Below are positions 51,837 to 59,750 of a stretch of DNA of 64,000 nucleotides, piece by piece (within the stretch, counting starts at the first letter, position 1; the number at the start of each line of letters is the position of its first letter). The DNA is taken from contig JAGCNW010000030.1 in NCBI GenBank assembly GCA_017645785.1, forward strand, positions 153,045 through 217,044, written 5' to 3'. The notes under the pieces were generated by a model. The model ran no database searches and was not told where the DNA came from. It saw nothing but the letters and a program-made list of their open reading frames with translations. Origin of the DNA: Treponema sp. (GTDB lineage: Bacteria > Spirochaetota > Spirochaetia > Treponematales > Treponemataceae). Made by a program: the position numbers and the translations under genes.

Positions 51837-52921
51837 TGACAAAGACTGTATTTCTAGGCGGCTCAGGCCGCGTTAGGCGGATTGGCGTTGGAGGTTCGGA
51901 GCCCGTTTCCATTCAAACAATGTGGAAAGAGGGCATAGACGACCTTGACGACAATCCGCTTAAATTTGAGCGGATACTGTCGGAGATTCAAGAGCTTGAA
52001 GGCCTTGGCTGCGACATTATCCGCTTTGCCGTCCCGGACGAGGCCAGCGCGAAGGGCCTCTGCAAAATCGCCTCTAACACGCAAATGCCTCTTGTGGCCG
52101 ACATCCACTTTGACTGGCGCCTGGCCTTGGAATGCCTTAAGGGCGACGTGGCCGCCATACGCATTAATCCCGGCAACATCGGAAGCCGCGAGCGCGTCGA
52201 GGCTGTGGTAAACGCCTGCAAGGAAAAGGGCGCGGCGATTAGAATCGGCGTGAACAGCGGAAGCCTTCCAAAAGACTTGCGGGAACGGGTTGAGGCTGGA
52301 ACGCTTGGCCGCGCGGAGGCCTTGGCCTTGGCCGCGGCGGAAGAATGCAAAGTTTTTGACGAATTGGCCTTTGACCAGGTTGTCGTCAGCATGAAGGCCT
52401 CAAGCGTTGAGGAAACCGTTCAATGCAACGAAGAATTCGCCAAAAAGTTTGACATTCCCCTGCACATTGGGGTTACCGAAGCGGGCCCCCTTATCGGCGG
52501 AATCGTAAAGTCAACCTTGGCCTTCAGCCGCCTCCTTGGCCAGGGAATCGGAAACACAATCCGCGTGAGCCTTTCTTCGACTCCCAAAAACGAAGTGATT
52601 GCCGGCCGCGAAATCCTCCGCGAATGCGGAAAGCGCTCTGGCGGCGTACAAATTGTTTCGTGCCCCCGCTGCGGCAGGCAGGGCTTTGACGTCCATTCCT
52701 TTGTCGAGCGCTGGCAGAGCCGCCTTTTGGCCAGCAAAAAGGACGTAACCGTGGCCATAATGGGCTGCGCGGTCAACGGCCCGGGCGAGGGAAAACACGC
52801 GGATTTGGGCATAGCCGGCGCCGGCGGAAAGGCGATTTTATTTAAAAAAGGAAAAATAATTCGAACAATTGACGAAAAAGATGCCGATAATGCCTTTGAA
52901 GAGGAATTTAATTCGCTTTGA
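51836..52921 (+). CDS. ispG: 4-hydroxy-3-methylbut-2-enyl-diphosphate synthase
   Basis: 361 residues from ATG 51836. IspG makes HMBPP in the MEP isoprenoid pathway using a 4Fe-4S cluster. Family landmarks: GGSEPVSIQTM, VADIHFDW, RINPGNIGS, GVNSGSLP; cluster Cys in SCPRCGR (about residue 277) and MGCAVNGPGEG. The start uses the subunit K stop (TAATG), so translation is coupled to atpK. Upstream frame to 51785 lies within atpK. Confidence 0.95.
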   Translation: MTKTVFLGGSGRVRRIGVGGSEPVSIQTMWKEGIDDLDDNPLKFERILSEIQELEGLGCDIIRFAVPDEASAKGLCKIASNTQMPLVADIHFDWRLALECLKGDVAAIRINPGNIGSRERVEAVVNACKEKGAAIRIGVNSGSLPKDLRERVEAGTLGRAEALALAAAEECKVFDELAFDQVVVSMKASSVEETVQCNEEFAKKFDIPLHIGVTEAGPLIGGIVKSTLAFSRLLGQGIGNTIRVSLSSTPKNEVIAGREILRECGKRSGGVQIVSCPRCGRQGFDVHSFVERWQSRLLASKKDVTVAIMGCAVNGPGEGKHADLGIAGAGGKAILFKKGKIIRTIDEKDADNAFEEEFNSL

Positions 52922-54027
52922 AAAGAAAAGTTTTTTTAATCGCAATCATATTGTCGGTTCTTGGCGGCCTTCTGTCCGCCCAGCATCCTATAAAGCCCAA
53001 GGTGAGCGAGCAAAGCTGGCGCGTCTTGACCAGGGCTCAAGTGGCTTTTGAGCGAGCCGATTATGGAGAGGCCATCGCATTGTGCGAGCAAGCCAGAAAA
53101 TCCCGCGGAAAGGAGCTTGAGTGGAACCGATATGTGATGCAAAACACGCTCAGTTCGCCCGAAGTTAAACGAAAGGGCCCCTTTATCTCTGACTTGATTC
53201 CGGTTTTAAAAGACCGCGAGGATTTTGACGCGCTGGAAATCATCAACGCTTGGGTTGACCGAAAGGGCGCTGACTATTTTGACAACTCTCTCCCAAAATT
53301 GTTCGAATATCTTAAGCGCCTCAATGAATATCCGGAATGCGACTTTTTACTTGCAAAGATTTATCGGCTTGAAGGCGAATACAATTTGGCCATGCAATTT
53401 TTAAGGAACGCGATGGAGCAAATAGATTTGCTTGACGTTCCCGCACAAAAGTACGACATCTATTACGAAGCCGCGGATTTGGCGCAAGTTATCGGAAATC
53501 AAAACGAATGGGAAAGCTACTTGCTTTTGGTTGTGGCGAATGACGGCTTGTACAAGGATGACGCTTCAAAGCGCGCGATGGTTAGAACCGTTCAATTAAA
53601 AAGAAAAGACTTGGTCAATTACTTTTTTATGCTGCACCGTTATTCAGCGCCGACTTCCATCAAAGCCTATTTTGGTTTGGGTCAATTTTACAAGAGTCAA
53701 AAGAAGGCCCGCGATTATTGGAGCATGACGGCCAACGGTGTTGTTTGCGCCTTTACTTGGACTTTGGAAATCTTGCGCGACCGCAATCCCGAATATTCAT
53801 TTAAGGATTTGGAGGGATTCTTTGTTGAATGCGGCCGCTACCAAGACGTCTTGGCGTGGGGCAATAAAAACGGCGTGTGGAAAGGCTTTTACGACATGGC
53901 CCAAAGCGCCCTTGAAAATGGTTGGATAAACTTTGGCATCACCCTTTATCAAACTATGGCTTCTTCTTGTCCCGACGCATATTGGGCGGCCGCCGCCAAA
54001 AAAGCGGTTTTGGACTACGCTCAATAG
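52918..54027 (+). CDS. Exported TPR-like hypothetical protein
   Basis: 369 residues from TTG 52918, whose bases overlap the ispG stop (TTGA). Signal peptide 1-21 (FLIAIILSVLGGLLSAQ). The mature part is all helical with short TPR-like units (AQVAFERADYGEAIALCEQA, LLAKIYRLEGEYNLAMQFLR). No enzyme motif seen. Convergent with the outer-membrane gene, overlapping it by 7 bases. Confidence 0.72.
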   Translation: MKRKVFLIAIILSVLGGLLSAQHPIKPKVSEQSWRVLTRAQVAFERADYGEAIALCEQARKSRGKELEWNRYVMQNTLSSPEVKRKGPFISDLIPVLKDREDFDALEIINAWVDRKGADYFDNSLPKLFEYLKRLNEYPECDFLLAKIYRLEGEYNLAMQFLRNAMEQIDLLDVPAQKYDIYYEAADLAQVIGNQNEWESYLLLVVANDGLYKDDASKRAMVRTVQLKRKDLVNYFFMLHRYSAPTSIKAYFGLGQFYKSQKKARDYWSMTANGVVCAFTWTLEILRDRNPEYSFKDLEGFFVECGRYQDVLAWGNKNGVWKGFYDMAQSALENGWINFGITLYQTMASSCPDAYWAAAAKKAVLDYAQ

Positions 54028-55532
54028 AACAAGCCGATTCCTACTGTCAATTCAAACTTGCTCGCCTTTTCGTCGCGCCAGCTTGTGTCGATGAAATTCT
54101 TTAGCAAAAGGCGGCCAATGTCCAAGCCCAAGCTTGTTCTGATTTGAACGCTCTTCCATTTTTCTGGGAACGCTATGATTTCAACGCCTGCGCAATAGAA
54201 GCCGTCGCGGGGATCAAAGACGCGGCCTGTCATTCTGTTCGCGGCGAGCGCTATGTCCATAAAAGGAATGACTTGAATTTCGCAGTCAAAGAAGCTTAAA
54301 AAGCCGCAGCCCCATTCTTTCCATCTTACAGTCATAAGGTGAATCGGAAGCTCAAAGTTAAAGATCATGGCCGCGGCGCCTTTTGTGGCGTAACCATTTG
54401 GAGTCTTTGGAACTCCGGCAAAATACTGGTCGTCGGAAATTCCGCGCAAGTATTTTCCAAAGCGGGTGTATGTGTTCTGTTCCGCAAAAAGCGTGAACCT
54501 TGAGTTTATGCCGATGTATTTCCATGCGCCAAAGGCGCTGCCGGTGATTTTTACGCCGGGCTGGATTTCGTTCAAGTAAAAGTTGTAGGCCATGCTTTGC
54601 TCGGCGCGCGCTTCAAAGCCCTTTCTAAAGTTTCCTATCCAGTTGACTTGTCCCAAGCTTAGGGAGTGCGACACAGTAAGCTTTGGAGAAAGCAAGTCTT
54701 CGTCAATGGAGTTGATTCCGTCTAAATTCCATTTGCCGTCAATCTCGACCGCGGGTGTGTATACAAGGTCGCCGATTTTTTTAAAGCGCTCCAAAACGAT
54801 GGGAATTGAGAATTTTGCGTTTTCGACCCAATAAAGCTCATCGTCAAAGACCTTGTAGTCCGCGTCGCGAACAAAGCCTTGCGTCAAGTCCAGGCGCAAT
54901 GAAAAGCTTTCAAAGGGAAGAATAAAGGTGAATCCTGTGTTTAAATTCCATTCCGGCTCTTTTTGGATAAAGGCGTATTTAAAGAACAGGTCGTTGTTCC
55001 ATGTGGCTTGAATCGGTCCGAGCGAGAAGGGCAGTTTGTATTCCACGCTTGCGCCTGTCACAAAGTCGTCGCTTTTTCCCTCTTTTTGCTCGTATTGGAC
55101 AAAAACGTCCGCCGAAAGGGGATTCATAAGGCCGGCGAAATTGTCGTCCTTGAGCTTTACCTTGAACTCAAAGCCTTCGTTTGAGCTGTACTTTGGGTAA
55201 GGCATAAAGAGAAGGTGGCCGGAATCCACGGTTGAAATTTTTAAGCCGGCCGTCTTTGCGCCGTCAGTTTCAGGGCCTTCTTCAATGTCGATTTGGACGT
55301 TTTCAAAAAGGCGCTCGTTGATTAGCTTTTGCTTTATTTCTACGATGTAGGCGTCAAGCTCTTGGCGGCTTTCAAAGACTCTCTTTGTGTCAACGCTTAT
55401 GTTGCGCTTTAGCGCGGAGGCTTTTGTTCCTCCTTGGGGGTCAAAAACAACGTCTCGGATTGTCCATCGTTCGTCCGCCCAAAGAGAAGCTGCAAATAAC
55501 AAGGCTGCAAAGGCCGCAAGAGTTTTTTTCAT
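54021..55532 (-). CDS. Outer-membrane beta-barrel protein with one POTRA-like domain
   Basis: 503 residues. Signal peptide 1-19 (AAFAALLFAASLWA). Residues about 22-105 (WTIRDVVFDPQGGTKASALK, DAYIVEIKQKLINERLFENV) look like one POTRA repeat. The rest alternates hydrophobic and polar residues as in a barrel and ends in Phe-Tyr, a typical terminal beta-strand. It resembles BamA/ShlB-type proteins but is shorter; a transport or assembly role is inferred. It follows rfbB by 12 nt. Confidence 0.75.
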   Translation of the reverse strand: MKKTLAAFAALLFAASLWADERWTIRDVVFDPQGGTKASALKRNISVDTKRVFESRQELDAYIVEIKQKLINERLFENVQIDIEEGPETDGAKTAGLKISTVDSGHLLFMPYPKYSSNEGFEFKVKLKDDNFAGLMNPLSADVFVQYEQKEGKSDDFVTGASVEYKLPFSLGPIQATWNNDLFFKYAFIQKEPEWNLNTGFTFILPFESFSLRLDLTQGFVRDADYKVFDDELYWVENAKFSIPIVLERFKKIGDLVYTPAVEIDGKWNLDGINSIDEDLLSPKLTVSHSLSLGQVNWIGNFRKGFEARAEQSMAYNFYLNEIQPGVKITGSAFGAWKYIGINSRFTLFAEQNTYTRFGKYLRGISDDQYFAGVPKTPNGYATKGAAAMIFNFELPIHLMTVRWKEWGCGFLSFFDCEIQVIPFMDIALAANRMTGRVFDPRDGFYCAGVEIIAFPEKWKSVQIRTSLGLDIGRLLLKNFIDTSWRDEKASKFELTVGIGLFY

Positions 55533-55544
55533 CCAATCAAAATG

Positions 55545-56675
55545 TCAGCGGGCGGAATAGTTCTTTTCCACCCATTTTAGGTAGTCGCCGCTTTGAATGT
55601 GGCCGATCCAGTCTTTGTTTTGCAAGTTCCATTGAACTGTCAGCTCCAAGCCTTGTTCAAAGGTCATCTCACGCTTCCAGCCAAGTTCCGCCTTTATCTT
55701 TGAGCAGTCGATCGCGTAGCGCGCGTCGTGGCCGGGTCTGTCCTTTACGTGAACGATTGTTTTTCTGACATCGTCGGCGCTCTTTCCAAGCTTTTCGGAA
55801 GCGATTTCTATCAATTTGTCAAGAAGCTTTACGTTCTGCCATTCGTTTTCGCCGCCGATGTTGTACTTCTGGCCGTTCTTGCCCTTTTGCAAAATAAGCC
55901 AAACGGCTTTGTTGTGGTCCTCTACGTAAATCCAGTCGCGGATGTTCTTTCCTTCGCCGTAGACGGGAAGGTTCTTTCCGGTGGAAATGTTGAGAATCAT
56001 CAAGGGGATCAGCTTTTCGGGGAACTGGTAGGGTCCGTAATTGTTTGTGCAGTTTGAAAGAGTTACCGGAAGTCCGAATGTGTGGTGGTAGGCGAAAACC
56101 AAGTGGTCGCTGGAAGCCTTTGAAGCCGAGTAGGGGCTGCGAGGGTCATAAAGAGTTGTTTCTGTAAAGTAGCCTGTCGGTCCCAAGGAGCCGTAAACTT
56201 CGTCAGTCGATATGTGGTGGAACAAAACGTCGTCGCGGGGATTGTCGAGCGAGCAGCCCCAATAATTTTTGGCGGCGTCAAGCAATGTGTATGTGCCCAT
56301 GACGTTTGTGCGGACAAAGGCTTCCGGATCCAATACCGAACGGTCAACATGGCTTTCGGCGGCAAAGTGGACGACCGTGTCTATGTCGTATTCCTTAAAA
56401 ATGCGTTCGACGAGCGCCCTGTCAGAAATGTCTCCGCGCTCAAAGAAGTAGCGCTGGCCGCTTCCGGCCGCTTTTCCGTATTTTTCTTCAACGTCCAAAA
56501 GGTTTTCCAAGTTGCCCGCGTAGGTCAAGGCGTCAAGGTTGACAACGCGGCCGGAAAAGTCCGACAAGTTGAATTCGCTTTTGCCTGAGGCGCTCATGCC
56601 AAAAAGGCAGCGGATAAAGTTTGAGCCGATAAAGCCCGCTCCGCCTGTGACCAAAATGTTCTTAAGTTTTCTCAT
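55545..56675 (-). CDS. rfbB: dTDP-glucose 4,6-dehydratase
   Basis: 376 residues. Rossmann motif ILVTGGAGFIGSNF, active-site Thr-Asp-Glu in HISTDEVYGSL, and Tyr-Lys in SPYSASKASSDHLV, plus NCTNNYGPYQFPEKLIP. Second step of dTDP-L-rhamnose synthesis. It carries an unusual extra segment near residues 28-45 (SASGKSEFNLSDFSG). AGGAGAACG precedes the ATG. Confidence 0.95.
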   Translation of the reverse strand: MRKLKNILVTGGAGFIGSNFIRCLFGMSASGKSEFNLSDFSGRVVNLDALTYAGNLENLLDVEEKYGKAAGSGQRYFFERGDISDRALVERIFKEYDIDTVVHFAAESHVDRSVLDPEAFVRTNVMGTYTLLDAAKNYWGCSLDNPRDDVLFHHISTDEVYGSLGPTGYFTETTLYDPRSPYSASKASSDHLVFAYHHTFGLPVTLSNCTNNYGPYQFPEKLIPLMILNISTGKNLPVYGEGKNIRDWIYVEDHNKAVWLILQKGKNGQKYNIGGENEWQNVKLLDKLIEIASEKLGKSADDVRKTIVHVKDRPGHDARYAIDCSKIKAELGWKREMTFEQGLELTVQWNLQNKDWIGHIQSGDYLKWVEKNYSAR

Positions 56676-56690
56676 ATCGTTCTCCTATTG

Positions 56691-57644
56691 TCATTGTGGC
56701 GTTTCAAAACGCTCGTCTTTGATGAAGCGTTCCAAACTGTCCTGCCACTTTGGAATTTTTATTTTTAAGGCGGCGGCGATTTTGTCCTTGCTCAAAACTG
56801 AGTAGGCAGGTCGCTCCACCTTGGCTCCAAATTCTTCTGTCGTGCAAGGCAAAACCCTGCAATCGTTTGAAATCTTTTTGTGCTTTTTTAAGAGGCGCTG
56901 GATTTCCGTCGCGAATTCAAACCAAGTCGTTTGGCCGGCGTCGGTAAAATGGTATATTCCGTAGGGAACGCTTTCTTTGCTGAAAATGTCCGTTCCCGCC
57001 TTGTCAACGCTTTTTATGGTTTGCAAAATCGCTTCGGCCAAGTCGGCCGTGTAAGTTGGGCTTCCCCTTTGGTCGTTTACGACTTTGATTTCTTCCTTTG
57101 TGTTCATCAATTTTGCCATAGTGTAGACAAAGTTGGGGCGGCCCAAGCCGTAAAGCCAAGACGTTCTGATGATGAAGTATTGGGTCATCATTTTTTGGAT
57201 CAAGTCTTCGCCGTCCGACTTTGTCTGGCCGTAGACTCCTAGCGGGCTTTTGGGGTCGTCTTCTTTGTAGGGTGAGGACGCTTTTCCGTCAAAAACATAG
57301 TCAGTTGAAATGTGAATGAGTTTCGCGCCTATCTCGCGGGCGACCCGGGCTATGTTTTCGGCCGCCAAAACGTTAAGGGCTTTTGCCGCTTCTTTGTCGC
57401 TCTCGGCCTTTTCGACGGCGGTGTAGGCGGAACAGTTTACAATCCATTCTATTCTTCCGCTTTGTCCGCTTTGCCGGGCGGTAAAATAATTGTCGCTTTC
57501 CCACTTTTCGACAAAGCCCTTTAAGGCTTTGAAGTCGCGGGCGTCAACGTCGCTTGATGTTCCCGTAAAGGGAAGTTTGTTTTTCTGCAAAAGGCGGCAT
57601 GTTTCCGCGCCAAGCATTCCAGTAGAACCAATTACCCAAATCAT
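56691..57644 (-). CDS. rfbD: dTDP-4-dehydrorhamnose reductase
   Basis: 317 residues from ATG 57644. Rossmann motif MIWVIGSTGMLGAE, YVFDGKASSPYKEDDPKSP, and YGQTKSDGEDL with the Tyr/Lys pair. Last step of dTDP-L-rhamnose synthesis; rfbA and rfbC are not in the window. The frame extends to 57680, but that lies across the promoter. First gene of an operon with rfbB 15 nt downstream. Confidence 0.93.
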   Translation of the reverse strand: MIWVIGSTGMLGAETCRLLQKNKLPFTGTSSDVDARDFKALKGFVEKWESDNYFTARQSGQSGRIEWIVNCSAYTAVEKAESDKEAAKALNVLAAENIARVAREIGAKLIHISTDYVFDGKASSPYKEDDPKSPLGVYGQTKSDGEDLIQKMMTQYFIIRTSWLYGLGRPNFVYTMAKLMNTKEEIKVVNDQRGSPTYTADLAEAILQTIKSVDKAGTDIFSKESVPYGIYHFTDAGQTTWFEFATEIQRLLKKHKKISNDCRVLPCTTEEFGAKVERPAYSVLSKDKIAAALKIKIPKWQDSLERFIKDERFETPQ

Positions 57645-57651
57645 AATGGCA

Positions 57652-57680
57652 ATTATATTGAAAAAAACAAGAATATTCAA
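57652..57680 (-). promoter_or_regulatory. rfbD promoter, leaderless type
   Basis: On the minus strand TTGAAT (57680-57675), 17 nt, consensus TATAAT (57657-57652), ending 7 nt before the rfbD ATG. No ribosome-binding site. Confidence 0.75.
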
Positions 57681-57689
57681 CAGAGTGTA

Positions 57690-57718
57690 TTGACATTTTT
57701 TTTTATATTTGCTAATCT
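57690..57718 (+). promoter_or_regulatory. Promoter of the rimP-nusA-infB operon
   Basis: Consensus TTGACA (57690-57695), 17 nt of mostly T, TAATCT (57713-57718). It lies back-to-back with the rfbD promoter, the two -35 boxes about 9 nt apart. Confidence 0.75.
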
Positions 57719-57750
57719 ACCATCGTACATTTTAATTTCCTTTTAAAGTG

Positions 57751-57777
57751 GACTTGCGAAAGCAGGTCTTTTTTTTT
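57751..57777 (+). terminator. Leader hairpin with T-run before rimP, possible attenuator
   Basis: GACTTGC and GCAGGTC pair (one G-U) around a GAAA tetraloop (57751-57768), followed by nine or more T residues. It lies between the promoter and rimP, 25 nt before the start, so it would end transcription early unless overridden. Hairpins in this position are common upstream of rimP-nusA. Confidence 0.65.
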
Positions 57778-57801
57778 GGCGCGGCGCTGGGGCTGTTTTA
57801 G

Positions 57802-58260
57802 ATGGACTTTGTTGACTTAAGCACAATTCCTCATTATTTGGATTGCGAGCCTTTGGTTCGCTCGATGGGCTACGTTCTTGTTGACCTAAAAATTATTCCG
57901 CAAAAGACGACCGTAAAAATAAGCGCGGTCATCGCAAGCCAAGACCCTGCAAAGACGATTGGCGTGGAGGATTGCTCAAAGGTTCACCGCGCGCTTTTGC
58001 CCCGCCTTGAGGCCTTGCTTGGAAGGGACGACACATACATGGAGCTTACGTCTCCCGGCACCGACCGCAACATCAAGAACGCCGCCGAGTTCGCGCTTTT
58101 TATTGGAACGGAGATTCGCGTTTGGGACAAGAACCTTTCCGATTGGGTCAGCGGAACGATTCTTGCGTCGGACAAGAATTCCTTGACGCTAAAATGCGGA
58201 GAGGAAAATAAAGTTTATAAATATGACGACATCGCAAAAGCTAAGTTTTTGCATTCATAA
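57802..58260 (+). CDS. rimP: Ribosome maturation factor RimP
   Basis: 152 residues, the usual size. Family landmarks VEDCSKVHRALLPRLEAL, MELTSPGTDRNIKNAAEFAL and a C-terminal Sm-like barrel. Needed for 30S assembly. No clear ribosome-binding site; nearest purines are GGCGCTGGGG. 20 nt before nusA. Confidence 0.92.
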   Translation: MDFVDLSTIPHYLDCEPLVRSMGYVLVDLKIIPQKTTVKISAVIASQDPAKTIGVEDCSKVHRALLPRLEALLGRDDTYMELTSPGTDRNIKNAAEFALFIGTEIRVWDKNLSDWVSGTILASDKNSLTLKCGEENKVYKYDDIAKAKFLHS

Positions 58261-58280
58261 AAAAATACAGAGGTAACTTT

Positions 58281-59744
58281 ATGGCACGGAAAAAAGTTCA
58301 AGACAATTCGTCATCGATGGCTGAGGCTATCAAGGAACTTATCGAAGAAAGGGGCCTTTCTCCCGAAGCGGTGAAATTGGCTGTTGAAAATATGCTCAAG
58401 GCCGCGTACAAGCGCGCCCACGGAACCAACGAAAACGCCGTGGTCACTTTTGAGGAGGACGCCTCCGGCATTCCTGTTGACGTTACTCTTTATTCAAGAA
58501 AGGAAGTTGTTGACGGAGTTTATGACCCCGTTACAGAAATTGAATTGGAGGAAGCCCGCCAGCTTAGCCCCGATTGCGAAGTCGGCGACGAGCTTGACAT
58601 TCCCGAAGACCCCAAGAGCTACGACCGTTCCGCCGTCACAACAGGAAAGCAGTCCGGCCATCAGGGACTCAACGAAAGCTACAAGGACAACCTTTACAAC
58701 GAATACAAGGACAAGGTTGGCGGAATCATCATCGGTTATTTCCAGCGCGAGCGCAACGGCACGATTTATGTAGACCTCGGAAAGGTTGAAGGCGTGCTTC
58801 CTGTCAAGTACCAGTCTCCGCGCGAAAAATACGAAAAGGGCGAGAGAATCCGCGCCTTGGTTGTTGACATCGCCAAGACTCCCAACGGAATTCAATTGAT
58901 TCTTTCTCGCGCCGCTCCTGAATTGGTCCGCTCAATTCTTGAGACGGAAATTCCCGAAGTTCTTGACGGAACTGTAGAAATCAATAAGATCGTTCGCGAA
59001 GCCGGCTACAGAACTAAGATCGCCGTTTCAAGCGCCCGCGAGGACATCGATCCGGTCGGCGCCTGCGTAGGTCTTAAGGGCGTTCGCATCCAAAACGTAA
59101 TTCACGAATTGCTCGGCGAAAAGATTGACGTTTTGCGCTGGGATCCGGAACCGACTGTTTTCATCAAGAACGCGCTTAGCCCGGCGGAAGTCGGCCGCGT
59201 GATCATTCTTGACCAAGACAAAAAGCAGGCGCTCGCCATCGTTCCCGACAGCCAGTTCTCTTTGGCCATCGGAAAGCAGGGCCTCAACGTTCGTTTGGCC
59301 AACCGCCTTTGCGACTGGAACATCGACGTAAAGACAGAGGAGCAGGCCGCCGAGCTTGACCTTAGCGAGATCGCCACAAGGCAGAACGCGCAAAGCCTCT
59401 TTAACGACGACTACGACGAGATCGCCACAATCGCCGAGTTGCCCGGAGTTGACGAGCGCGTCGCCAGCCTTCTTAAGGAAGCTGGAATCGAGGACGTTCA
59501 AAAGTTCATCGACGACTACGAGTCTATTAACGTTGAAGGCGTTTCCAAAGAAGATTTGGAAAAGATCAACGAGCTTATAAATCAAAATGTTGAGTTTGTG
59601 GAAGAGGATGAGCCGCAAGAGCAAGCCGCTCCTGAAGAGTCGGAAAAATACACTTGCCCTGAATGCGGAGCCGAGATAACTCTTGACATGACACATTGTC
59701 CCAAGTGTGGGGTTGAGTTTGAATTTAAAGAGGACGAGGAATAG
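58281..59744 (+). CDS. nusA: Transcription factor NusA with C-terminal zinc ribbon
   Basis: 487 residues. N-terminal polymerase-binding domain (about 1-125), S1 (about 135-205), two KH domains (about 210-350; VGLKGVRIQNVIHEL, AIGKQGLNVRLANRL), a helix-hairpin region (about 380-435), then an acidic stretch and a final zinc ribbon with two CPxCG knuckles (CPECG at about 459, CPKCG at about 474). NusA controls pausing, termination and antitermination. The zinc ribbon is not part of the usual NusA. Confidence 0.96.
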   Translation: MARKKVQDNSSSMAEAIKELIEERGLSPEAVKLAVENMLKAAYKRAHGTNENAVVTFEEDASGIPVDVTLYSRKEVVDGVYDPVTEIELEEARQLSPDCEVGDELDIPEDPKSYDRSAVTTGKQSGHQGLNESYKDNLYNEYKDKVGGIIIGYFQRERNGTIYVDLGKVEGVLPVKYQSPREKYEKGERIRALVVDIAKTPNGIQLILSRAAPELVRSILETEIPEVLDGTVEINKIVREAGYRTKIAVSSAREDIDPVGACVGLKGVRIQNVIHELLGEKIDVLRWDPEPTVFIKNALSPAEVGRVIILDQDKKQALAIVPDSQFSLAIGKQGLNVRLANRLCDWNIDVKTEEQAAELDLSEIATRQNAQSLFNDDYDEIATIAELPGVDERVASLLKEAGIEDVQKFIDDYESINVEGVSKEDLEKINELINQNVEFVEEDEPQEQAAPEESEKYTCPECGAEITLDMTHCPKCGVEFEFKEDEE

Positions 59745-59750
59745 TATTTA

